From Fidelibacterota bacterium (GTDB taxonomy: Bacteria > Fidelibacterota > Fidelibacteria > Fidelibacterales > Fidelibacteraceae): a DNA stretch of 10,383 nucleotides. The stretch spans positions 1 through 10,383 of the forward strand of contig JAOZRH010000066.1 of NCBI GenBank assembly GCA_029931905.1, in the 5' to 3' direction. Made by a program: the position numbers and the translations under genes. The number at the start of each line of letters is the position of its first letter. Position 1 is the first letter of the stretch. The notes beneath the pieces are model-generated. The model saw only the letters and a list, made by a program, of their open reading frames with translations, made no database searches and was not told the DNA's origin. Below are positions 1 to 7,049 of the stretch, piece by piece.

Positions 1-16
1 CAACAATAAAATATTT

Positions 17-21
17 AGGAG
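17..21 (+). promoter_or_regulatory. Shine-Dalgarno AGGAG that fixes the GTG start at 28
   Basis: AGGAG lies 6 nt before GTG at 28. It supports the non-ATG start, since the frame has a stop at 16-18 and no internal ATG. Confidence 0.7.
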
Positions 22-27
22 AAAAAA

Positions 28-285
28 GTGAATAAACTAGACAAATACGAAAATGATTTATTAAATTCGTTTGAAAATAACGAATGGCAATCAGATAAAA
101 ATTTGGATAAAAGGAAAAGTGACTTACAGAAATATGCTAAAGCTACTATTCGGAAAGATAAAAGAGTAAATATTCGTATTTCTTCTCATGATTTGAATGA
201 AATAAAGAGAATTGCAATTAACGATGGATTGCCATACCAAACTTTAATTTCAAGCGTAATCCATAAATATATAAACAATAGATAA
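28..285 (+). CDS. CopG/ribbon-helix-helix antitoxin (COG5304-like), GTG start
   Basis: Predicted DNA-binding antitoxin of a type II toxin-antitoxin pair. The 85-residue protein has a charged N-terminal half starting with an acidic segment (DKYENDLLNSFEN, residues 5-17) of the kind that usually contacts the toxin. The C-terminal half fits ribbon-helix-helix: strand RVNIRIS (46-52), a first helix around 53-65 (HDLNEIKRIA), a turn at DGLP, and a second helix at about 70-83 (YQTLISSVIHKYI). The PYQTLIS...HKY pattern is typical of COG5304/CopG-type antitoxins. The start is GTG: the frame has TAG at 16-18, no ATG occurs inside the gene, and AGGAG sits 6 nt upstream. In this family the toxin gene usually lies just upstream, which here is outside the window, so the partner is inferred. 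RHH antitoxins commonly repress their own operon. Confidence 0.8.
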   Translation: MNKLDKYENDLLNSFENNEWQSDKNLDKRKSDLQKYAKATIRKDKRVNIRISSHDLNEIKRIAINDGLPYQTLISSVIHKYINNR

Positions 286-364
286 ACATTTTTTCACTAA
301 TTAAACAAAAATTAATTTATCTATTTTAAAAAATATTCACATAATAAAATTAAAGGAAAAACAT

Positions 365-1768
365 ATGACAAAAAATAAATTCAAAAAAATAACCGATGAA
401 GATATTAAAAATTTGGAATCTATTTGTGGAAAAGAAAATGTTTTTGTTGGTAAAAATATTCATGAAGATTATAGTCATGATGAATTAGCAGAAGAAGAAT
501 TTTTTCCAGAAATTCTTTTAACTCCAGAAAACACAGAACAAATTTCTAAATCAATGAAATATGCTTATGAAAATAATATTCCTGTTACACCTCGTGGACA
601 AGGAACAGGATTAGTTGGTTCTGCAGTTGCAATTGATGGTGGAATTTTGATTTCAACTGAAAAACTTACAAAAATTATAGAATTAGATAAAGACAATTTA
701 ACTATTACGGTTGAATCTGGAGTTCTTTTAATGGATATTGCAACACATGTCGAAGAAAATGATTTATTATATGCACCCGATCCTGGTGAAAAAAGTGCTT
801 CAATCGGTGGAAATATTGCAACAAATGCTGGAGGAATGAGAGCTGTAAAATATGGAGTTACTCGTGATTATATTCGTGAATTAGAAGTTGTATTACCAGA
901 TGGAAAAGTAATAAAAACTGGTGGTAAAATTGTAAAAGATAGTTCAGGATATTCAATAAAAGATTTAATTATTGGTGCAGAGGGAACACTTGGAATTGTA
1001 ACAAAAGCTGTATTAAAATTACTTCCATTACCAATAGTAAATATCAGTTTATTAGTTCCTTTCGAAAATATGGAAACAGCAATTGAAACGGTTCCAAAAA
1101 TTATCAGATCAAAAAACATTCCTGTAGCGATTGAATATATGGAAAGAAAAGTAATTAAAGATTCAGAAGATTATCTTGGAAAGAAATTTCCAGATTCTTC
1201 TTCAGATGCATATTTATTATTGAAATTTGACGGAAACTCAAAAGATGAAGTTGAAAAACAATACGAAAAAGTTGCAAATATCTGTCTTGAAGAAGGTGCA
1301 ATTGATGTATATATTTCCGATACAGAAGAACGGGAAGACTCAATCTGGACAGCTCGTGGTGCATTTTTGGAAGCAATAAAAGGCTCTACTACAAAAATGG
1401 ACGAGTGTGATGTTGTTGTACCACGAAATAAAGTTGCAGAATTTATTAAATATACAAAATTTGTTGAAAAAGATGTTGATATTAGAATTTCAAGTTTTGG
1501 TCATGCAGGAGATGGAAATTTACATGTCTATTTATTAAAAGATGAAATGACTGAAGAAGAATTTCAAAATAAGTTAAAAAAAGCATTTGATTTATTGTAT
1601 TCAAAAGGTGATGAATTAGGTGGACATGTTTCTGGTGAACACGGGATTGGTTATGCAAAAAAAGCATATCTTGAAAAAATAATGGGCGATGATTATATGA
1701 ATTTATTACGAGGAATTAAGAACGCATTTGATCCTAAAGGGATCATGAATCCTGGGAAAGTTTGTTAG
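365..1768 (+). CDS. glcD: FAD-linked 2-hydroxyacid dehydrogenase, GlcD/D-lactate dehydrogenase type
   Basis: A VAO/PCMH-fold flavoprotein that oxidises a D-2-hydroxyacid (glycolate, D-lactate or 2-hydroxyglutarate-like) to the 2-keto acid. The FAD-binding half shows PRGQGTGL (76-83), the PDPGEKSASIGGNIATNAGG stretch (138-157) and GAEGTLGIVTKA (214-225). The FAD-oxidase C-terminal half shows GHAGDGNLH (389-397) and SGEHGIG (433-439), the histidine-rich signatures that bind metal and substrate in GlcD, Dld and D2HGDH enzymes. It ends in the family-typical FDPKGIMNPGK. At 467 residues it is the normal length of a one-domain GlcD. There is no fused Fe-S domain and no GlcE/GlcF neighbour, so the electron acceptor is unknown. 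AAAGG (352-356) precedes the ATG by 8 nt. A fused SpmA/SpmB membrane protein follows 68 nt downstream. Substrate specificity cannot be read from the sequence. Confidence 0.9.
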   Translation: MTKNKFKKITDEDIKNLESICGKENVFVGKNIHEDYSHDELAEEEFFPEILLTPENTEQISKSMKYAYENNIPVTPRGQGTGLVGSAVAIDGGILISTEKLTKIIELDKDNLTITVESGVLLMDIATHVEENDLLYAPDPGEKSASIGGNIATNAGGMRAVKYGVTRDYIRELEVVLPDGKVIKTGGKIVKDSSGYSIKDLIIGAEGTLGIVTKAVLKLLPLPIVNISLLVPFENMETAIETVPKIIRSKNIPVAIEYMERKVIKDSEDYLGKKFPDSSSDAYLLLKFDGNSKDEVEKQYEKVANICLEEGAIDVYISDTEEREDSIWTARGAFLEAIKGSTTKMDECDVVVPRNKVAEFIKYTKFVEKDVDIRISSFGHAGDGNLHVYLLKDEMTEEEFQNKLKKAFDLLYSKGDELGGHVSGEHGIGYAKKAYLEKIMGDDYMNLLRGIKNAFDPKGIMNPGKVC

Positions 1769-1795
1769 TTTTTTATAGATCATATATTTTTTTTA

Positions 1796-1801
1796 TATAA
1801 T
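1796..1801 (+). promoter_or_regulatory. Possible -10 box (TATAAT) before the SpmAB gene
   Basis: A perfect TATAAT sits in the 68-bp gap, 35 nt before the ATG at 1837, and would give a leader of about 28 nt carrying the AAAGGA ribosome site at 1825-1830. No good -35 hexamer lies 16-18 nt upstream. In DNA this AT-rich such a box easily arises by chance, so this is a weak call. Confidence 0.25.
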
Positions 1802-1836
1802 ATTCAGAAAAAGTTAAGATAAAAAAAGGATAAAAT

Positions 1837-3069
1837 ATGGCACTAAATTATATTTGGATTGGATTCTTTGTCGTTGCTTATATTGTTGGTTTAATTAAAC
1901 TAATTTTTCTTGGCGACACGGAAATTTTTACAGTTCTTGTTCAAAGTACATTTGATATGGCAAAAACAGCTGTCGAAATTTCTTTGGGATTGATAGGTGT
2001 TATGACACTTTGGCTTGGATTAATGAAGGTTGGTGAAAAATCTGGACTTATTAATAAAATCGCCAAAATTATCAGACCATTATTTCATAAATTATTTCCA
2101 CAAATTCCAAAAAATCATCCAGTATTTGGTTCAATTTTGATGAATATTTCTGCTAATATGTTAGGTTTAGACAATGCTGCCACACCACTTGGATTGAAAG
2201 CGATGAAACAATTGCAAGACTTAAATCCAAACAAGGAAACAGCTACAAATTCACAAATTATGTTTCTCGTAATGAACACTTCAGGATTGATGTTAATACC
2301 AATTAGTGTAATGATGTTTAGAACTCAACTTGGAGCGGTTAACCCTTCTGATGTATTTATTCCAATAATGTTGGCAACTTTTTTTTCAACTTTAGCAGGT
2401 ATTATTACAGTTTCAATAATTCAAAAAATAAATCTATTTAATAAAGTTATTTTGGCATATCTTGGTGGTTTGACTGTATTTATGATTTCAATAATAGTTT
2501 ATTTTTCACAACTTTCGCCAGAAGAAATTTCAAAAATTTCAATTATTTTTTCTAATGTACTGTTATTTACAATTATTATTGGTTTTTTATCATCTGGGTT
2601 TTATAAAAAAATTGATGTATATAGCACTTTCATAGAAGGAGCAAAAGAAGGATTCAAAACAGTAATATTAATTATTCCATATTTAGTTGGAATATTAGTT
2701 TCAATTGCAGTTTTTAGAGCTTCTGGTGCAATGGATATTGTCATATTAGGGCTACAAAAAGCTGTGGAATTTCTGCATCTCAATTCTGATTTTATTCCTG
2801 CTTTACCAGTTGCATTGATGAAGCCATTAAGTGGCAGTGGTGCTAGAGGATTGATGGTAGAAACGATGACAAATTATGGAGCTGATTCTTTTGTTGGTAA
2901 ACTGTCTTGTGTATTTCAAGGTTCAACAGACACAACTTTTTATATCATTGCTGTTTATTTTGGTGCTGTTGGAATTAAACGAACAAGATATGCAATCACT
3001 GCCGGATTAATTGCAGATTTTGCAGGTGCTGTTGCGGCAATTTTTATTGCATATATGTTCTTTTATTAA
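1837..3069 (+). CDS. Fused SpmA-SpmB nucleoside-recognition (Gate) domain membrane protein
   Basis: A 410-residue, strongly hydrophobic inner-membrane protein with about ten possible membrane segments. It joins two halves that are separate genes (spmA, spmB) in Bacillus. The SpmA-like half (about 1-200) carries NMLGLDNAATPLG (107-119) and MNTSGLMLIP (146-155). The SpmB-like half (about 262-410) carries KPLSGSGARG (329-338) and GSTDTTFY (362-369). Each half corresponds to one Gate/nucleoside-recognition domain (PF07670), which is related to the gate region of concentrative nucleoside transporters. Fused forms occur in non-sporulating bacteria, including Bacteroidota, where the role is unknown; the sporulation name reflects only the Bacillus genes. 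The start is ATG with AAAGGA 6 nt upstream. Membrane location is clear from composition. Transport of a nucleoside or small acid is only an inference. Confidence 0.88.
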   Translation: MALNYIWIGFFVVAYIVGLIKLIFLGDTEIFTVLVQSTFDMAKTAVEISLGLIGVMTLWLGLMKVGEKSGLINKIAKIIRPLFHKLFPQIPKNHPVFGSILMNISANMLGLDNAATPLGLKAMKQLQDLNPNKETATNSQIMFLVMNTSGLMLIPISVMMFRTQLGAVNPSDVFIPIMLATFFSTLAGIITVSIIQKINLFNKVILAYLGGLTVFMISIIVYFSQLSPEEISKISIIFSNVLLFTIIIGFLSSGFYKKIDVYSTFIEGAKEGFKTVILIIPYLVGILVSIAVFRASGAMDIVILGLQKAVEFLHLNSDFIPALPVALMKPLSGSGARGLMVETMTNYGADSFVGKLSCVFQGSTDTTFYIIAVYFGAVGIKRTRYAITAGLIADFAGAVAAIFIAYMFFY

Positions 3070-3158
3070 CCAATAAGTTGCTATTTATATTTTAAAAACT
3101 AAATAGAATCATTTATCATTACTAAAAAAATGATCTCCAATAAAACAATTTTTATTTA

Positions 3159-3187
3159 TTGAATTTTTCCAAAAAAATGATTAAACT
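3159..3187 (+). promoter_or_regulatory. Candidate sigma-70-like promoter for the folK operon
   Basis: TTGAAT (3159-3164) and TAAACT (3182-3187) are separated by 17 nt, each matching its consensus at 4 of 6 positions. The implied start of transcription would fall at or next to the folK ATG (3196), giving a leaderless or near-leaderless message. This would fit the absence of any Shine-Dalgarno there. The sites are weak and the region is AT-rich. Confidence 0.25.
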
Positions 3188-3195
3188 TAGTTACT

Positions 3196-3681
3196 ATGAA
3201 GAGAATATTTTTAGGCTTTGGGTCAAACATTGGAAAATCACAAATAACTGTTGCTGAGGCAATTAAATTAATATCAGAAAATGATAATTTTAATTTAATC
3301 AGTAAAAGTTCGCTATACAGAACCGAACCATTATTATATAAAGAGCAAGATTATTTTATTAATTGTGTAGCAGAATATTCAACAAATCTCAGCGCAGAAT
3401 CTCTATTAAAATATATTCACAAAATTGAAAACAAATATTATCGAGAACGAAATCCAGAATTACAATATGGACCTCGCACACTAGATATAGATATTCTATT
3501 TTATAATGATGAAACAATTGATACTGATATTTTACAAATTCCACATCCAAGATTTTCAGAAAGAAAATTTGTTTTAATTCCAATGGCAGAAATTGCATCG
3601 AATTATGAAATAAACAATAAAAAAATAATTTCTTATTTAAATGAATGTTCAGATTCTTCAAAAGTGGGGATATTAGAATGA
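3196..3681 (+). CDS. folK: 2-amino-4-hydroxy-6-hydroxymethyldihydropteridine diphosphokinase (HPPK)
   Basis: Transfers pyrophosphate from ATP to 6-hydroxymethyl-7,8-dihydropterin, the step before dihydropteroate synthase in cytosolic folate synthesis. All HPPK signatures are visible in 161 residues, the usual length: LGFGSNIG (6-13), YRTEPL (41-46), DYFINCV (52-58), and the core RERN...YGPRTLDIDIL (83-101) in which D97 and D99 are the expected magnesium ligands. HPRFSERKFVLIPMAEI (117-133) follows. The ATG at 3196 is the only start after an in-frame TGA at 3178-3180, and no Shine-Dalgarno precedes it. The last bases overlap the start of the deoxynucleoside kinase gene as ATGA, a gene pairing also seen in Bacteroidota and relatives. 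Confidence 0.95.
   Translation: MKRIFLGFGSNIGKSQITVAEAIKLISENDNFNLISKSSLYRTEPLLYKEQDYFINCVAEYSTNLSAESLLKYIHKIENKYYRERNPELQYGPRTLDIDILFYNDETIDTDILQIPHPRFSERKFVLIPMAEIASNYEINNKKIISYLNECSDSSKVGILE
3666..3670 (+). promoter_or_regulatory. Ribosome site GGGGA that selects the kinase start at 3678
   Basis: GGGGA lies inside the end of folK, 7 nt before ATG 3678, and that ATG overlaps the folK stop as ATGA. This favours 3678 over the in-frame ATG at 3645, which would sit 36 bases inside folK with no ribosome site and no conserved residues in the added segment. Confidence 0.65.
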
Positions 3682-4322
3682 AAAGATCAGCATATTACAT
3701 AGCTATTGAAGGTGTTATCGGAGTTGGTAAAACAAGTCTTGCAAATATCCTTGCAGAAAAATTAAATAGTAAACTTATACTTGAAAAATTTGACAAAAAT
3801 CCATTTTTAGAAGATTTTTATAAAAATAAATCACATTTTGCTTTTCAAACACAAATTTACTTTTTACTTAGTAGATTTAGACAACAAATGAATTTATTTC
3901 AAACCGATATGTTCCATAAAAACATTATTACTGACTATATGTTTATTAAGGATAAACTATTTGCTTATTTAAATTTAAATAGTAAAGAATTACAGCTATA
4001 TGATGAATTACTTAAACTCTTAATTAAACAAATACCTAAACCTGACCTCGCAATTTATCTACAAGCGGATACAGAGCGATTACTTCAAAATATTCAACAC
4101 AGAAATAGGCATTATGAATTAAACATTAAGAAAAAATATATAGAATCATTAAACCAAATGTACAACCAATATTTTTTCAATTATACTGAAACACCTCTAT
4201 TAATAATAAATACTACTGAAATAGATTTTGTAAATAATGAAGAAGATTTGAATGAAATTTTAAAATATATTCAACACCCCCCTGTCGGAACAAAATTATA
4301 TCACCCAAAACAAGAGAAATAA
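3678..4322 (+). CDS. Deoxynucleoside kinase (dGK/dAK/dCK family)
   Basis: Phosphorylates deoxynucleosides at the 5' position for dNTP salvage in the cytosol. With the start at 3678 it has 214 residues, normal for bacterial members. Seen in order: IAIEGVIGVGKTSL (8-21) with the P-loop lysine K18; the base/catalysis segment LEKFDKNPFLEDFY (35-48) with E36; the DYMF..D segment (86-92), which stands where animal enzymes have the DRS motif; KPDLAIYL (121-128); and an arginine-rich lid, QHRNRHYE (140-147). This variant with DY in place of DR resembles Bacteroidota-type kinases next to folK. Which base it prefers cannot be told. An upstream in-frame ATG at 3645 would add 11 residues; it is less likely because ATG 3678 has GGGGA 7 nt upstream and a 4-nt coupling overlap with folK. 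Confidence 0.9.
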   Translation: MKRSAYYIAIEGVIGVGKTSLANILAEKLNSKLILEKFDKNPFLEDFYKNKSHFAFQTQIYFLLSRFRQQMNLFQTDMFHKNIITDYMFIKDKLFAYLNLNSKELQLYDELLKLLIKQIPKPDLAIYLQADTERLLQNIQHRNRHYELNIKKKYIESLNQMYNQYFFNYTETPLLIINTTEIDFVNNEEDLNEILKYIQHPPVGTKLYHPKQEK

Positions 4323-4325
4323 ATT

Positions 4326-4520
4326 ATGTTAAAAACTTTACTACTAATAATATTTTTATATTTAATTATTGATGCACTAATTCCAATAATAAAAAAATAT
4401 TTTCAAAATAATAGACAAAACACAACAATTCATAAGAACGAAAACATGAGTGATTCGAAAGATACTATAGATGATGAAGATATTATTGATGCTGATTATA
4501 AAGAATTAAATGACAAATAA
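4326..4520 (+). CDS. Small one-TM protein with acidic cytoplasmic-type tail, function unknown
   Basis: A 64-residue protein of unknown function. Residues 2-23 form one hydrophobic segment (LKTLLLIIFLYLIIDALIPIIK). This is followed by a basic patch (KKYFQNN), a polar linker and a very acidic end (DDEDIIDADYKELND, 49-63). The plan of one membrane helix plus a short acidic tail with a D/E-I-D-x-x-Y/F motif resembles small hypothetical proteins of Bacteroidota-type genomes such as DUF4834, but I cannot assign it firmly. It begins 3 nt after the kinase stop with a weak AAGAGA upstream, so it looks translated from the folK transcript. No lipobox or cleavage site is visible, so the helix probably stays as an anchor. 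Confidence 0.6.
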   Translation: MLKTLLLIIFLYLIIDALIPIIKKYFQNNRQNTTIHKNENMSDSKDTIDDEDIIDADYKELNDK

Positions 4521-4546
4521 TAAATAATTATATTAAAGAACCTAAA

Positions 4547-7048
4547 ATGAAAAAAACCATTTTTTTCCCATTACTGTTGATAATATCATCAATTGCATTT
4601 TCTTATGATTATCAAAATTATTCTTCAATTCAAGTTGGTCCCGGAATTGTTCATAAAAAATATATCGAACCAAATGTTCCATGGACAATAAATGTATTAG
4701 AAATAGATTTAACAAATAGTAATAATACAATTATTTCTGTAAAAGGAGACGATAATATAATAGGACACGAACGATTATCATCAATGTCCTCTAGATATGA
4801 CAGTCCAACTCAACAAGTAGTTGGAGTAATAAATGCTGATTTTTTTGATGGTAATGGCACCCCTATTAATAATCATATTGTTGATGGAGAATTTGTAAAA
4901 ACTGAAAATGTTGATGCTTCCAACCCTGTTTATTGGTCAAACATAAGTTTTGATTTTGAAAATTTAGCAACAATTAATAGAACTATATTTAACGGAACAA
5001 TATTTACAGATTCAATTATTGATACTATCGACAATATAAATTTTTCAAGAAATACTGATAAGTTAATTTTATACAATCATTTTTTTGGAAATACCACAAA
5101 TACAAATGAGTGGGGAACAGAAATATTATTAAGTAATATCAACAAATGGTATGCAAACGATACAGTTTTTTGTGTTGTGGATTCAATTAAAAATTTAGTT
5201 GGAAACATGTCAATACCATCAGATAAAATTGTTCTTTCTGGACACGGAGAATCATCAGATTTTCTAATGAATAATTTATCATTAGGCGATACTGTGAAAA
5301 TATTTCTCGGTTTAGAATCTCTTCCAAAAAAAATAAAAGCATTAGTTGGTGGTTATCCAAAAATTGTTAAAAATGGGAATAATTATGCTTATGCTGGCTT
5401 TGCTGAAGAAGGTGGAACTAATAGTTTTGCAACTGCACGACACCCAAGAACCGGAGTTGGAATTTCAGCTGATAGTACAAAATTATTTTTAATTACAGTA
5501 GATGGAAGGCAAGAAATTAGTGATGGAATGAATTTATCAGAATTTGCTAATTTTATGGTTGAACTTGGAATAGAAACAGGTATTAATCTTGATGGTGGCG
5601 GATCTACAGAAATGTTTGTTCGCAATAAAATCGTAAATTCTCCATCAGATGGTTGGGAACGCTCAGTTGCAAATTCATTGATGACAATATCCACTGCTCC
5701 ACAAGACACATTATCAATTGTTCAAATATCACCTGACAATAAAAAAATATTAGTCGGCAGTAATTTTCAATTTGATATTTCTGGTTGGGACAAATATTAT
5801 AATCCAAAATCAATTTTAAAAACAGATGTAGAATTTAGTATAGATGCAAACTTGGGAAATATTGATGAAAATGGAAATTTTATGGCAAGTGTAAATAAAA
5901 ACAGCGGGTATGTTTATGTAAATTATAAAAATTGTACTGACTCAGCATTCGTTGATTTACGAGCAGTAAAAAGTTTTAATATATATCCAAATGTTATGGC
6001 AATAGATACGATCAGTAGTATAAATTATTTTGCAGAAATTTTCAATGAAGATAATTTTCAAGTAGAAATTGATAACAAAAATATCAATTGGACTTCTACA
6101 AATCCAGAAATTGGATCAATAGACGAAAATGGTAATTTTAAAGGTCATTTAGTAGGAAAAACGAAAATAATAGCTAACTTTTTAAACATATCCGACACTT
6201 CGGAAGTAACTATACAAACGGCATTAAACTCAACTTTGGATTCATTAGAATTAGCGGAATTGTTTCAAATTTCATCAGAAAACACTGATACAATTTTCAC
6301 AGAAATTACCGCTGTTGACTCACCAAAATCTTTTGGGAATAAATCACTAAAAATTGATTATTCTTACACTTACAAAAGTGGAAATACTTTCGATTTTTTA
6401 CTTAATGCCAATATTCCAATTTATGATTATCCAATTGCTATCTATCTTGATATTGACTCTGATTGTGATAACCACATTGGAAGAATAATATTCAGAGATT
6501 CTCTAAATAAACAATTTTATAAATATTTTAATTTATCATTCAAATTTGATGGGTTTCACAGCTATTATGTTGCTATGAATAAACTCACAAGTGTAGGTCA
6601 TTCCGATGATGTTACATTGCCATTATCTATTGAATCAATTCAAATTAAACTGAGAAACGATGCTAACGATGGAGAATATATTGATGGAACAATTTATATT
6701 GATAATTTACATCTTTTATATTCTGGGACTGACACCAAAGATGTAGAATTGAACGGTAATCCTACAAAATTCCATTTAAATCAAAATTATCCTAACCCAT
6801 TCAATAATGCAACAACTATAGAATATTATTTGCCAACAAATAGTGCAATTACAGTTGAAATCTATAATTTGCTTGGCAAAAAAATCGAAACACTTATCAG
6901 AAAAGTACAATTTGCAGGATATCATCAAATAGAATTTAATAGTAATAATCTTTCAAGTGGAATTTATTTTTATGTAGTAAAAGGTTATGAAAAAGGAAAT
7001 AAAAGCAATCAATTTACATCTGCGAAAAAATTGATTTTATTAAAATAA
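4547..7048 (+). CDS. Secreted phosphodiester glycosidase (NAGPA domain) with Ig-like domains and T9SS sorting tail
   Basis: A large exported enzyme of 833 residues. A signal peptide (MKKTIFFPLLLIISSIAFS, 1-19) leads into a NAGPA/phosphodiester glycosidase domain (about 45-385), with VINADFFDGNGTP (94-106), RHPRTGVGIS (298-307), NLDGGGSTEM (347-356) and ANSLMT (375-380). This family includes the uncovering enzyme that removes GlcNAc from a phosphodiester; bacterial substrates are mostly unknown. Two Ig-like (BIG2-type) domains follow at about 390-475 and 476-557, each with an IDENGNF turn (439-445, 525-531). Next is a jelly-roll-like region (about 570-727), possibly carbohydrate binding. The C-terminus (742-833) is a type IX sorting domain starting FHLNQNYPNPFNNATTIEY, with GLASGIYFY-like NLSSGIYFYVV near 801. 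It implies outer-membrane export and surface attachment or release. It starts 26 nt after the small ORF, with AAAGAA upstream, and is followed 1 nt later by a lipoprotein gene. Confidence 0.88.
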   Translation: MKKTIFFPLLLIISSIAFSYDYQNYSSIQVGPGIVHKKYIEPNVPWTINVLEIDLTNSNNTIISVKGDDNIIGHERLSSMSSRYDSPTQQVVGVINADFFDGNGTPINNHIVDGEFVKTENVDASNPVYWSNISFDFENLATINRTIFNGTIFTDSIIDTIDNINFSRNTDKLILYNHFFGNTTNTNEWGTEILLSNINKWYANDTVFCVVDSIKNLVGNMSIPSDKIVLSGHGESSDFLMNNLSLGDTVKIFLGLESLPKKIKALVGGYPKIVKNGNNYAYAGFAEEGGTNSFATARHPRTGVGISADSTKLFLITVDGRQEISDGMNLSEFANFMVELGIETGINLDGGGSTEMFVRNKIVNSPSDGWERSVANSLMTISTAPQDTLSIVQISPDNKKILVGSNFQFDISGWDKYYNPKSILKTDVEFSIDANLGNIDENGNFMASVNKNSGYVYVNYKNCTDSAFVDLRAVKSFNIYPNVMAIDTISSINYFAEIFNEDNFQVEIDNKNINWTSTNPEIGSIDENGNFKGHLVGKTKIIANFLNISDTSEVTIQTALNSTLDSLELAELFQISSENTDTIFTEITAVDSPKSFGNKSLKIDYSYTYKSGNTFDFLLNANIPIYDYPIAIYLDIDSDCDNHIGRIIFRDSLNKQFYKYFNLSFKFDGFHSYYVAMNKLTSVGHSDDVTLPLSIESIQIKLRNDANDGEYIDGTIYIDNLHLLYSGTDTKDVELNGNPTKFHLNQNYPNPFNNATTIEYYLPTNSAITVEIYNLLGKKIETLIRKVQFAGYHQIEFNSNNLSSGIYFYVVKGYEKGNKSNQFTSAKKLILLK

Positions 7049-7049
7049 T

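Noticed and set aside
299..317. AATTAA/TTAATT inverted repeat before the GlcD gene
   Set aside because: Six A-T pairs only; such matches are common by chance at this base composition.
868..1119. Minus-strand ORFs inside the large genes (for example here and at 5389-5709, 7538-7861 and 9012-9344)
   Set aside because: They lie opposite genes with clear family motifs, have no ribosome sites and no recognisable domains, and reflect long open frames complementary to real coding sequence.
3115..3134. Hairpin ATCATT...AATGAT as a terminator after the SpmAB gene
   Set aside because: It has only 6 bp, one G-C pair and an 8-nt loop, with no T run after it.
3138..3161. Hairpin CAATAAA...TTTATTG followed by AATTTTT as a terminator
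   Set aside because: A 7-bp stem with one G-C pair and a 10-nt loop is too weak to separate from chance in this AT-rich gap, although a terminator is expected somewhere here.
3645..3677. N-terminal extension of the deoxynucleoside kinase (ATG 3645)
   Set aside because: It would overlap folK by 37 bp, has no ribosome site and adds residues absent from the family. ATG 3678 has GGGGA and an ATGA overlap.
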